Source of the DNA: JABDQZ01 sp050049775
Lineage (GTDB): Bacteria; Pseudomonadota; Gammaproteobacteria; Chromatiales; Chromatiaceae
Assembly: GCA_050049775.1 (NCBI GenBank)
Contig: JASFVP010000005.1
Coordinates: 32,896 to 96,895 of the forward strand
DNA: 64,000 bases
Reading direction: 5' to 3'
The position numbers and the translations under genes were made by a program. Below, piece after piece: positions 51,459 to 60,539 of this stretch (within the stretch, counting starts at the first letter, position 1; the number at the start of each line of letters is the position of its first letter). The notes beneath the pieces were generated by a model. The model had not been told where the DNA came from, searched no databases, and worked only from the letters and a program-made list of their open reading frames with translations.

Positions 51459-51841
51459 TGGATCAGGGTAACCGCGGCCGCGCCGGCTGCTTCCAGCTTG
51501 TCCATGACTTCCACCAGTCGTTGCAATGCCACCTGCCGGTCCGGCTTGAGCAGGATCTGCATGTCCGGATGATCGAGCATCTGCTGTTGCAATTCCTGCT
51601 GCAAGCCAGGCGTGTCCAGCTCACGACCGTTGTAGTGAATCGTTTGCGGGCTGATCGTCAGCAATACGGTCTTGTGCTCGACAGACCTGCTTTTACCTTC
51701 GTTTACACTGTGCAAAGACAGGTGGCGCCATTCCATGAAATTCGATGAGATCATGAAAAATACCAACAGGATGAACACCACATCGATGAGTGGCGTCAGG
51801 CTGATCAGGCGCCTTGGCTTGCGAGTCTGGCCGAGCTGCAT
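51455..51841 (-). CDS. exbD: ExbD-type protein (first copy)
   Basis: 128 aa. The helix LTPLIDVVFILLVFFMI carries the conserved Asp of ExbD/TolR. It overlaps exbB by 37 bases and the second exbD by 4, so the genes are tightly coupled. Confidence 0.9.
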   Translation of the reverse strand: MQLGQTRKPRRLISLTPLIDVVFILLVFFMISSNFMEWRHLSLHSVNEGKSRSVEHKTVLLTISPQTIHYNGRELDTPGLQQELQQQMLDHPDMQILLKPDRQVALQRLVEVMDKLEAAGAAAVTLIQ

Positions 51842-52524
51842 GTCATCTCCTCAGTCTGCTCAGTGTTGGCATAGAGCGGGTAGGTGAACATCAGGGTGAC
51901 GACATCTTCGGTCTGACGGCCGAAACGCTCGACACGCGCTTCCAGCCAGTTGATTGCCATCACTGCCGGAATGCCGACCGCCAGGCCGGCCGCTGTGGTG
52001 AGCAGCGCCACCCAGATACCGCCCGACAGCTGGCCGACATCCACGTTGTTACCGGCCAGTTCGAGCTGGTGAAAGGCGTCGATGATACCGAGCACGGTGC
52101 CAAACAGACCGAGCAGGGGACTGAGCGAGGCAATTACCTCAATGATGCGCAAATGGCTTTGCAAACCGGCAATGACACGGCTGGCCAGACGCTGTACTTC
52201 CTCACGCAGCATTTCCTGTGGCTGCTTGTTCTGCTGGCCGCGCATGATGGTGGCGATGATGTTACCTGCCGGGTTGCGGGTTTTTGTCAGATGCATTTGC
52301 GCAGCCTGCCACTGGCGTTCGCGCCATGCGTCGATGGCCTGTTCGATTGCAGTGAAAGAATGCAGGCCGGCAAAGTAGAACTGAAACAGTTTCATCAAAA
52401 ATACTGTCATGCCGGTAATGGACATGGCCAGCAGGATGAACATCACAGGACCGCCGGATTCCATGGTTTTCATGAACAACATATAAAGGCTGTTGTGTTG
52501 ATCGAATGTCATGCTGTCAGGCAT
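51805..52524 (-). CDS. exbB: ExbB-type proton channel protein
   Basis: 239 aa, MotA/TolQ/ExbB family with three helices; the conserved LSPLLGLFGTVLGIIDAF and GGIWVALLTTAAGLAVGIPA segments are present. GGGAGA lies 7 bases before the ATG. First gene of the minus-strand TonB system, under the shared Fur-box region. Confidence 0.93.
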   Translation of the reverse strand: MPDSMTFDQHNSLYMLFMKTMESGGPVMFILLAMSITGMTVFLMKLFQFYFAGLHSFTAIEQAIDAWRERQWQAAQMHLTKTRNPAGNIIATIMRGQQNKQPQEMLREEVQRLASRVIAGLQSHLRIIEVIASLSPLLGLFGTVLGIIDAFHQLELAGNNVDVGQLSGGIWVALLTTAAGLAVGIPAVMAINWLEARVERFGRQTEDVVTLMFTYPLYANTEQTEEMTCSSARLASQGA

Positions 52525-52587
52525 CGATGATCTCCCGTGTGAGTGTTGTGCGACACATCATTATATGTACGCAAAAATTAATACAAA

Positions 52588-52602
52588 TGATAATAATTAT
52601 CG
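52588..52602. promoter_or_regulatory. Fur box in the divergent exbB/receptor region
   Basis: TGATAATAATTATCG matches the 7-1-7 Fur motif TGATAATNATTATCA at 13 of 14 defined positions. It lies between exbB and the receptor gene and could repress both under iron-replete conditions. Confidence 0.85.
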
Positions 52603-52671
52603 TTTGCATATTATACGTCGCTTATGTATATTGCAAGCCCCCTGTGGTTGGACTTGAAGTGAGGTTTAAGA

Positions 52672-54627
52672 ATGCAAACAAAAGCAACGCCATCCTGGCG
52701 ACTGTTCAGGAAGACCAGTCCGCTGTTAACCGCCAGTGTGCTGCTGGCCCTGAATCCGGCCCATGGGGCTGAACAACGACTGAACCCGATCCAGGTGTCG
52801 GTAACCAAAGTGCAGATGGCGCCGGAAGATGTCGCGGCATCCATCAGCATCGTTACCGCCGAGGAGATCCGCGAGTCCGGTGCCGGGGATGTGTTCGAGG
52901 CCATCCGTCGTACCACCGGCGTGACGGTCGGCGCCAATGGCAGTTCAATTGCCGGGCGCAAGTCAATCCAGATTCGCGGCATGAACAGCGAACACGTCCT
53001 GATGCTGGTCGATGGCAAACGCCTGACCAATACCGATTCGCAGATCAGTCATTCCAATTTCCAGCTCAATGCCATTCCCATCGACAGTATCGACCACATT
53101 GAAATCGTACGCGGTCCGATGTCGAGCCTGTACGGCTCGGCCGGCATGGCCGGTGTGATCAATGTTGTCACCAAACAGGCTGGTAAAAGCTGGCGTTCGG
53201 CAATAGATGTTTATTACGGCGAAATCGATAAGGGTGACGGCGGCGAAGAGACAAAAGTCTCTTTTACCACCAGTGGTCCACTGGCGGAGCACGTTGGCCT
53301 GCGTCTTGCCGTCGAGGCTTCGGATACCGAAGTGACACCGGACAAGGACGGTGATCCGGCCGAAGTCGAAGTGGAAGGCCAGGAGATTGAAGCCATCAGT
53401 GTCGGGCTCAATTTTGAAATCAGTCCGCAGCACCGACTTAGTGTGGATGTTGACGAAAGCCGTGAAGACCGGCTGTTGCTGAATCCGTATTACGACATTG
53501 CCCGGCATCTCTACGCGCTCGGTTACAAGGGTGAAGTGGCCGGCATGAGTGTGGATGCCAAATTGTATGAAAGTTATACCGACAGTTATTACGTCGCCAG
53601 CAGTTCACCCTACTATCATTATCTCACCGATACGGTATTTTCCGTTGATGTGGTCAAGCAGCTTAACGACATGAACCGTGTGGTTGTCGGTGGTGAAGTG
53701 CGCAATGAAAAATACGATAAGGACTATGATTCACCGTCAAAAACTGACTTCAAGGATGAGATTGATTATTTCTCATTGTTTGCTCAGGACGATATCTCGT
53801 TGCTGGACGACCGCCTGGGTGTGACCGCCGGATTACGTTATGACGACCATGACCGCTTTGGCGATGAGCTGAGTCCGAAACTGTATCTCGACTACCAACT
53901 CAATGACCTGCACAGCATTGCCGCCGGTTACGGGCATGGCTTCAAGGCGCCGACGGTAACCCAGGCATCAGATACCTATTCGGTATCACACGGCCCGACG
54001 ACCAGATACATCGGCAACTCGTCATTGCAGCCGGAAACCTCTGACAGCTATGAAGTATCCTGGACCTACGACAGCGGCCGTACGCGCACACGTACCACAC
54101 TGTTCTACAACGATATCGAAAACCTCATCGACAGCACCAAAATCGGCGGTACCGGCACGGTCATCGACCCGAATATTTTCCAGTACAGCAATGTGCATAC
54201 CGCCAGTACACGTGGCCTTGAGTTTGAAGTCAGTCATCCGTTGAGCAGAAACCTGGATTTCAGCGCCAACTATACCTTTATGCGCACCGAAGACGGCGAG
54301 AACAACAACAAGGAGTTGCGTAACCGCCCCAGGCATTTCGGCAACGTGCAACTGCGCCACCATTACGGCCCCTGGGATCTGGACACCATTTTCAACTGGG
54401 AATACATCGGCACCCAGTACATGGGTACGGGCGAAACCGATCCGGTGCCGGCCTATTCATTGCTTGACCTGACGTTTGTCAAGGCGGTCACCAAGTCACT
54501 CGAGGTGAGGACCGGCATCACCAACATCACCGATGTGCGTCTTGATGATGAGAGTCCCAACTTTGACGAGGAAGAGGAACGCGGACGTTTTTATTTCGTC
54601 GGTCTGCGTAAAACCTTCGGCGACTAA
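52672..54627 (+). CDS. TonB-dependent outer membrane receptor (HmuR/CirA-like)
   Basis: 651 aa. Signal peptide (about 1-33), plug domain (SIVTAEEIRESGAGDV, IQIRGMNSEHVLMLVDG, VRGPMSSLYGSAGMAGVINVV) and a 22-strand barrel. The GFKAP and NSSLQPETSDSYE motifs are typical of heme/siderophore receptors. Fur control and the adjacent chelatase suggest heme or another metallo-tetrapyrrole as ligand; cobalamin is the alternative. Confidence 0.9.
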   Translation: MQTKATPSWRLFRKTSPLLTASVLLALNPAHGAEQRLNPIQVSVTKVQMAPEDVAASISIVTAEEIRESGAGDVFEAIRRTTGVTVGANGSSIAGRKSIQIRGMNSEHVLMLVDGKRLTNTDSQISHSNFQLNAIPIDSIDHIEIVRGPMSSLYGSAGMAGVINVVTKQAGKSWRSAIDVYYGEIDKGDGGEETKVSFTTSGPLAEHVGLRLAVEASDTEVTPDKDGDPAEVEVEGQEIEAISVGLNFEISPQHRLSVDVDESREDRLLLNPYYDIARHLYALGYKGEVAGMSVDAKLYESYTDSYYVASSSPYYHYLTDTVFSVDVVKQLNDMNRVVVGGEVRNEKYDKDYDSPSKTDFKDEIDYFSLFAQDDISLLDDRLGVTAGLRYDDHDRFGDELSPKLYLDYQLNDLHSIAAGYGHGFKAPTVTQASDTYSVSHGPTTRYIGNSSLQPETSDSYEVSWTYDSGRTRTRTTLFYNDIENLIDSTKIGGTGTVIDPNIFQYSNVHTASTRGLEFEVSHPLSRNLDFSANYTFMRTEDGENNNKELRNRPRHFGNVQLRHHYGPWDLDTIFNWEYIGTQYMGTGETDPVPAYSLLDLTFVKAVTKSLEVRTGITNITDVRLDDESPNFDEEEERGRFYFVGLRKTFGD

Positions 54628-54727
54628 TGTCTGGCCTGGCGCGGCCTGCCTGAGCAGGCTGCGCGCTACTTGCCAGTGAAGGCACGCCGGGTATCGCAGG
54701 CGTGCGGTTAAAAACCAGGAGAAAACC
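54628..54727 (+). other. Two hairpins between receptor and TolQ-like gene
   Basis: GCCTGC-CTGA-GCAGGC (54644-54659) and GCACGCC/GGCGTGC (54682-54705) lie in the 100-base gap without a T-run. They could reduce downstream expression or stabilise the receptor message. Confidence 0.4.
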
Positions 54728-55339
54728 ATGTCTCTCGACAGTTATCTTTACGAACTTTCCAATCTGTTTTTGTTGCCGGTGCAAATCGGTGTGGTGCTGC
54801 TGTTTGTATTTTCGCTGTATTCGCTCGGTGCATTCACTACGCTTTACGCCCAGCGCAACTGGACACAGAAGCGCCTGCAATCGCTGGCGTCACTTGACGA
54901 TATGGCCAGACTGAAAGGTTATTCCATGCTCAACCTGCTGGCGGCACGTCCCGATGCCAGTCGCGAAGACATGGAACTGGCGGCGCTCAAGGAACTCGAC
55001 TACCTGCGCATCACCACGCGCATCGCTCCGATGCTCGGTCTGGTTGCCACCATGATTCCCATGGGGCCGGCGCTCAAGTCACTGGCCAACGGCAATGTGC
55101 AGGGCATCAGCGAAAATCTCATCATCGCGTTTACTGCCGTGATTTTTGCGCTGTTGGCGGCCAGCATCACCTTCTGGATTGCCAGCGTGCGCAAGCAGTG
55201 GCTGGCGCACGACATTCGCTTTGCCGAGGACTGGCGCGACAACAACGCCCGGCATTTCGAGGCGGTGCAGCTGGACTACCGTTTGCAGCCGGGCGATACC
55301 GGCCACACAGAAGAAGAGGTGGCCAGCCGTGTTGCTTGA
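54728..55339 (+). CDS. MotA/TolQ/ExbB-like channel protein of the chelatase cluster
   Basis: 203 aa with three helices and the family core (RIAPMLGLVATMIPMGPAL, then FTAVIFALLAASITFWI). Distinct from the ExbB encoded on the other strand. Such TolQ-like genes accompany DUF2149 and exported CobN-like proteins and probably energise that complex. AGGAG precedes the ATG. Confidence 0.82.
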   Translation: MSLDSYLYELSNLFLLPVQIGVVLLFVFSLYSLGAFTTLYAQRNWTQKRLQSLASLDDMARLKGYSMLNLLAARPDASREDMELAALKELDYLRITTRIAPMLGLVATMIPMGPALKSLANGNVQGISENLIIAFTAVIFALLAASITFWIASVRKQWLAHDIRFAEDWRDNNARHFEAVQLDYRLQPGDTGHTEEEVASRVA

Positions 55340-55664
55340 AGAAGACGAATCCTTTAACCCGATGCTGTCGGTGGTCAACCTGGTTGACCTGTTCCTCGTC
55401 ATCATCGCGGCATTACTGATTTTTATTGCCCAGAATCCGCTCAACCCGTTGCAGGATGAAGACGTCGTGGTGATCAAAAATCCCGGCAAGGCCGACATGC
55501 AGATGATCATCAAAAAGGGTGAAAAAATCGAAAAATACGAATCCAGCGGCAACATCGGCCAGGGCAATGGCATCAAGGCCGGTGTTGCGTACCGCATGGA
55601 GGACGGCTCCATGGTGTATGTACCGGAAGGCGAGGCAGATACCGTGCAGGAGGTGTCACAATGA
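55329..55664 (+). CDS. DUF2149-type small membrane protein (ExbD-like)
   Basis: 111 aa from GTG 55329, overlapping the TolQ-like gene by 11 bases and the chelatase gene by 4. One helix (about 14-32) after FNPMLSVVNLVDLFLV, then a periplasmic domain with KNPGKADMQMI and a DGSMVYVPE C-terminus. The layout is like ExbD/TolR, so it probably forms a stator with the TolQ-like protein. Confidence 0.8.
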   Translation: MLLEEDESFNPMLSVVNLVDLFLVIIAALLIFIAQNPLNPLQDEDVVVIKNPGKADMQMIIKKGEKIEKYESSGNIGQGNGIKAGVAYRMEDGSMVYVPEGEADTVQEVSQ

Positions 55665-58600
55665 ACAAGCGCATGCTTCAACTGCTCACGATGCTGGCAG
55701 CCGCCGTGCTGGCCGGGGCGTCGCTGGCCGCAGGCCAGAATTATTATTATGCGACACCCGGCTGGGGGGCACCGGCATTCTCGCCGGCATACCAGCCGAT
55801 GTATCCGCCGACACCGCCGGGTTACCAGTCGTTCAACCGGAGCGAGGTGCCGTCGGCGGTGGTCGCGCCGACCGGCAATGCCGGCAAGCCGGTGCCTACC
55901 CAAACTATCGCCGAGCCGTTACCAGAAATCGGCCAGGGCGCGGGAAAAATCATGATGCTGACCATGGGTCACGGCAATCCCGCCAGAACACACTTGCTGA
56001 CCACGCTGGCGGCGGAGCAGGGACTGCAGTTGCAGCATGTCGACATGAAAAGCCACGACAAGCAGACCACGCTTGCGGATATTGTCGATGGCTACCAGTT
56101 GTTGTTACTGGATTCGGTCAGCGCCAAACAGACCGAGAAAAACTTCGCTGACCTGGTGCCACAGATCTGGCAGTTGCAACTGCCGGTGAAAATCATGGCG
56201 CTGCGCTGGCCCGAAGGCGAGGCGATGCGCAAGCACATTGACCTGGCTCAGGCACAGGAAATACAACGCTACTATGTCAACGGTGGACGTGAAAACTTCA
56301 ATCGCATGTTGAGCTATATGCGTGCCGAATTGATGCAGGACAGGAGTGTCACCGAGGTTGCACCGCCAATCATTTATCCCGCCCAGGGGGTTTACCATCC
56401 GGATTACCCGGACAGCATCGCCAACACACCGGATGAATACCTGCAATGGTACAGCGCGCAGAAACTCGGTGGCGAACAGCACCCAGTCGTCGGTATCGTG
56501 ATTCACCGCGACAACCTGGTCAGTGAGAACACCGCGGTCACCGATGACATGATCCACCGCGTCGAGGCCAATGGCGCCATACCGCTGGCGTTTTATTATC
56601 ATTCCGGCCGTGATGCCGGCAAGCTGGCCGACTGGCTGGTCAGCGATGGTAAACCGGTTATCCAGACACTCATCAACACACGTGTGATTCACTGGGCCGA
56701 AGAACAGCGCAAGCTGTTCGAGCAGCTCGGCGTAACCGTGATCAACGCCATCAATTACAGTGGGCCTGAGGAAAAATGGCGTAACGACAATGGCGGCGTG
56801 CCGGCGATGTCGATTCCGTTTTACCTGACCCTGCCGGAGATCGCCGGTGTCGCCGATCCCAAGGTGGTGGCGGCGCGCAATGAAGCCGACGGCCGTTTTT
56901 ACAGCATCGACGAGCAGATCGACCTGGTGGTGCGCAAGGCGGTGCGCCTGGCAAACCTGGCAAGCAAGCCGAACCGCGACAAGAAGGTCGCCATTCTGTA
57001 TTACAACTATCCGCCCGGCGAGCGTAATGCCGGCGCGTCATTCCTCAACGTGCCGCGCAGCGTGGAACACATCACGCAACGCATGAAACAGGCCGGTTAT
57101 CACAACGAAGTGCTGGCAGAGCAGACCATGATCGATGCGGTGGCCACTCTGCAGCGGCCTTATTACCGTGAGGAGGCGCCGGCCACGGTGGTTGACAAGG
57201 GACTGGCGGGCACCTTGCCGCTGAGCGAATACCGCCAATGGTATAGCGGTTTGCCCGAGACAGTGCGACGTGATATTGAACAGGAATGGGGCCAGCCCGA
57301 AGACCATTACCTGGTGGCCGACATCAACGGTGAACAGCAGTTCGTCATACCACTGATGCGCAGTGGCAACCTGCTGGTGCTGCCGCAGCCGCCGCGTGGC
57401 GACAAGAACCAGTACGAGAAAAAGATCTACCACAGCAAAAGTCTGCCGATCAATCATTACTACCTGGCCGCCTATCTGTACCTGCGCAAGCATTTCAAGG
57501 CCGATGCACTGGTGCATCTCGGCACGCACGGCAGCCACGAATGGATGCCGGGCAAGGAGCGCGGTCCCTGGGCGTATGATCCCAGCAGCCTGACCGCCGA
57601 TGATGTGCCGGTCGTGTATCCCTATATTGTCGACGATGTCGGCGAGGCCATGCAGGCCAAGCGTCGCGGGCATGCCGTCATGATCAGCCACATGACACCA
57701 CCGTTCGCACCCAGCGGGCTGTATCGTGAGATCAGCGAAATCCACGAACTCACGCACAACTACCTGTCGGTCGATCCGGGCCTGGTGCGCGAACGCACGC
57801 GCAAACAGCTCATCGAGAAAGTCGCAAGCATGAATATTCCGGCCGATATAGGCTGGCAGGTGGTCGATGTGGAAGCGCGTTTTGATGACTTCCTGAGGGA
57901 ACTGCACGATTACCTGCACGAACTGATGCTCGAAAACCAGCCCCTGGGCATGCATACCTGGGGCAAGCCGGCCGAAGACCGTTTGCTGACCAGCACTGTC
58001 ATGCAGATACTCGGCACCGACTACGCCGATGCCATGATCACCTATGTGAATCAGCAAAGCGGCAGGTCTGCCGAAGATGGCGAGGAACAGGAACACGGTC
58101 AACCGGGTCTGGAAGATTTGGTCGAGGACTACGTCAAGCTCGAAGCCTTGCCAGGCTATCGGCTGTTGTACGCCAGCATTATCGAAAACAAGCCTGCGCC
58201 GGACGATGCCTCCGACAATTTGCGCCAGTTGCTGGTGCGCGGCAAGGACCTGCTGCAACTCATGCGCGGCACGCTGGAAATGGACAGCTTCCTGGCGGCG
58301 CTGGATGGCCGCTATATCGAACCATCGACCGGCGGCGACCCGATCCGTAATGACGAAAGCCTGCCGAGCGGACGTAACCTGTACGGCTTCGATCCGTCGC
58401 GCCTGCCGACCAAGGCAGCCTGGGAAACCGGCAAACAGCTGACCGCTGACCTGATCAACGACTACAGCGCCAAGCACGGCCGCTATCCGGAAAAGATGGC
58501 GTTTTCCTTGTGGTCGATCGAAGCCATGCGTCACCACGGTGTGCTCGAATCGCAGGCTTTGTACGCCATGGGCCTGCGGCCGGTATGGGAGGAAAGTGGC

Positions 58601-59884
58601 AGGGTCAGCGGTGTCGAGGTCATTCCTTACTCGGAGCTCAAGCGCCCGCGCGTCGATGTCGTGCTGTCGGCCACCGGCCTGTACCGCGATGCCTTTCCCG
58701 GTGTCATGAAACTGCTGGCCGACGGCGTTGACCGCATTGCCCGGCTCAAGGAGGAAAGCAACTTTGTCTATCGCAACAGTCAACGGCTGCAACAGCAACT
58801 GGCCGAGGCCGGCGTGAGTCCTGAAGACGCGGACTACCTGTCGACCGTGCGCATTTTCTCAAGTGAGACCGGCAATTATGGTACCGGTCTTGAGGCCGGC
58901 GTCATGGCATCGGATACCTGGGAGAAGGACGACAAGCTCGCCAACCTGTATTTGAGTCGCATGGGCTATGCCTTCGGTGTCGATGAGGACCGCTGGAGCG
59001 AGCATCACGACAACCTCAACCTGTATGCAAAAAACCTGTCCGGTACCGATGTGGCGGCCTTTTCACGTTCATCCAACCTTTATGGCCTGCTGACGTCGGA
59101 CGACCCGTTCCAGAACCTCGGTGGCATTTCGCTGGCGGTGCGCAATATCGATGGCAAGAGTCCGGAGATGTTCATCAGCAATCTGCGCAATCCGCAACAG
59201 CAGAAAATGGAAACGCTCAATACTTTCATGTCGAAAGAATTGCGCACGCGACAGTTTCATCCACGCTGGATTGGTGAAATGCAGGCCGAGGGCTATTCCG
59301 GCACGCTCGAAATCCTGGATTCGGTCAACAACTTCTGGGGCTGGCAGGTGGTCGATCCGCAAAACATCCGCGCCGACCAGTGGCAGGAATTCTTTGAAGT
59401 GTATGTGAATGACAAGTACGACATGGCCATGCGTGAGTGGTTCGAGCAAAACAACCCCGAGGCACTGGCGCAGATTTCCGAACGTATGCTCGAAGCCATT
59501 CGCAAGGGTTACTGGCAGGCCGATGCCGCAATAGTCGAGAAGCTGGTGGAAACCTACCAGGAAATCGCTGTGCGGCATGATGTGCAAAGCATTAACCAGA
59601 AGTTCAACGACTATGTGGCCGATCAGGCACAAGGCTTTGGCCTGCAGCAGGTGGCGGTGACACCGATGGAATTACCACCGGTGAATATTCCACAGCCACC
59701 CAGTCAGCCACAGCAGCAGGTGCAGGGACAAAAGCTGGAAAAAGTCGAAGCCGAAGCACAGCCAATCGACAACGACACCTTAACCCTGTTGCTGTTGTTG
59801 ATCGCATTGACGATTCTCAGTGGCGCCATCTGGCAGCAGTGGCGCGATGAAGTCATGGCGCGTGTAAGACCGGTTTTCGGATAA
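55661..59884 (+). CDS. Exported, membrane-anchored CobN/HmuS-like tetrapyrrole chelatase
   Basis: 1407 aa. Signal peptide (about 1-24), an exposed Tyr/Pro-rich linker, the CobN/ChlH fold with the hallmark HLGTHGSHEWMPGK and FNRSEVPS regions, and a C-terminal membrane helix (about 1372-1392) with a short cytosolic tail. Ordinary CobN and BchH are cytosolic; export and anchoring point to a periplasmic enzyme like HmuS of Bacteroidetes, reported as a heme dechelatase. Overlaps the DUF2149 gene by 4 bases. Whether it removes iron from heme or acts on a corrinoid cannot be told from sequence alone. Confidence 0.85.
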   Translation: MNKRMLQLLTMLAAAVLAGASLAAGQNYYYATPGWGAPAFSPAYQPMYPPTPPGYQSFNRSEVPSAVVAPTGNAGKPVPTQTIAEPLPEIGQGAGKIMMLTMGHGNPARTHLLTTLAAEQGLQLQHVDMKSHDKQTTLADIVDGYQLLLLDSVSAKQTEKNFADLVPQIWQLQLPVKIMALRWPEGEAMRKHIDLAQAQEIQRYYVNGGRENFNRMLSYMRAELMQDRSVTEVAPPIIYPAQGVYHPDYPDSIANTPDEYLQWYSAQKLGGEQHPVVGIVIHRDNLVSENTAVTDDMIHRVEANGAIPLAFYYHSGRDAGKLADWLVSDGKPVIQTLINTRVIHWAEEQRKLFEQLGVTVINAINYSGPEEKWRNDNGGVPAMSIPFYLTLPEIAGVADPKVVAARNEADGRFYSIDEQIDLVVRKAVRLANLASKPNRDKKVAILYYNYPPGERNAGASFLNVPRSVEHITQRMKQAGYHNEVLAEQTMIDAVATLQRPYYREEAPATVVDKGLAGTLPLSEYRQWYSGLPETVRRDIEQEWGQPEDHYLVADINGEQQFVIPLMRSGNLLVLPQPPRGDKNQYEKKIYHSKSLPINHYYLAAYLYLRKHFKADALVHLGTHGSHEWMPGKERGPWAYDPSSLTADDVPVVYPYIVDDVGEAMQAKRRGHAVMISHMTPPFAPSGLYREISEIHELTHNYLSVDPGLVRERTRKQLIEKVASMNIPADIGWQVVDVEARFDDFLRELHDYLHELMLENQPLGMHTWGKPAEDRLLTSTVMQILGTDYADAMITYVNQQSGRSAEDGEEQEHGQPGLEDLVEDYVKLEALPGYRLLYASIIENKPAPDDASDNLRQLLVRGKDLLQLMRGTLEMDSFLAALDGRYIEPSTGGDPIRNDESLPSGRNLYGFDPSRLPTKAAWETGKQLTADLINDYSAKHGRYPEKMAFSLWSIEAMRHHGVLESQALYAMGLRPVWEESGRVSGVEVIPYSELKRPRVDVVLSATGLYRDAFPGVMKLLADGVDRIARLKEESNFVYRNSQRLQQQLAEAGVSPEDADYLSTVRIFSSETGNYGTGLEAGVMASDTWEKDDKLANLYLSRMGYAFGVDEDRWSEHHDNLNLYAKNLSGTDVAAFSRSSNLYGLLTSDDPFQNLGGISLAVRNIDGKSPEMFISNLRNPQQQKMETLNTFMSKELRTRQFHPRWIGEMQAEGYSGTLEILDSVNNFWGWQVVDPQNIRADQWQEFFEVYVNDKYDMAMREWFEQNNPEALAQISERMLEAIRKGYWQADAAIVEKLVETYQEIAVRHDVQSINQKFNDYVADQAQGFGLQQVAVTPMELPPVNIPQPPSQPQQQVQGQKLEKVEAEAQPIDNDTLTLLLLLIALTILSGAIWQQWRDEVMARVRPVFG

Positions 59885-60161
59885 GTCATCATGCACCCGG
59901 CAAGATGCTGAAACACAGGCTTTGCCTCCATCAGCCTGGAGTGCCACTGCTGGTTGAAATGCAGGTCTGGTATGTCAAGGGAAGTTAAGTAGTCTCATCG
60001 GGTATTTGCCTTTCCCATGACATATCGCAATGCATGTTCCGATACCGGGGAGCAGTATGCAAAAAACAATGATGTGATTCATCGGGTGTGATGCAGTCCC
60101 TTGCCGGATGCATTGAATCCGGGGCATGGTAAGTAGTAAGCAGTAACGAAGCAGGATTAAC

Positions 60162-60476
60162 ATGCAGGAAAAACCGATTTGTTCGTATGGTGAGAAGTGT
60201 CTCCTGTCACAAATAGAGGCGGATCATGACTGTCAAGTCTGCCAGCTGTGCCGACAGGGGAAACCGGACGAGTATGCTGTGCACGCTGTGTATGAAGACG
60301 GTGTCAGCCATTTTTACCGCCTTGCCGATTTATCCAGGCCGGCGCCGGGCACTGTACTCAAGCATGTTGGCGTCTATCGGCTGGCGGGACAGCCGTATTA
60401 TGCCGTTGAAGTGGACGCCTTCCAGCCGGCCGGTCTCAGGATAACACCGCACTTGCCGGATCAAATGATTCATTAG
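60162..60476 (+). CDS. Small Cys-rich protein of unknown function
   Basis: 104 aa. Cys residues at about 7, 13, 24, 27 and 30 (CSYGEKC, then CQVCQLC) suggest a zinc or Fe-S site, followed by a beta-rich domain. No signal peptide. It follows the chelatase gene by 277 gene-free bases and may be unrelated. Family not recognised. Confidence 0.6.
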   Translation: MQEKPICSYGEKCLLSQIEADHDCQVCQLCRQGKPDEYAVHAVYEDGVSHFYRLADLSRPAPGTVLKHVGVYRLAGQPYYAVEVDAFQPAGLRITPHLPDQMIH

Positions 60477-60539
60477 CGCCGCATCGCGCAACTGTTACTA
60501 TTGGTGCATGGAAGCACGGCATAACGGATTCACGGCAGC

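Noticed and set aside
57038..58798. 586-codon minus-strand frame inside the chelatase gene
   Set aside because: Long only because of codon bias; it is antisense to a clearly homologous CobN-like coding sequence and has no motifs.
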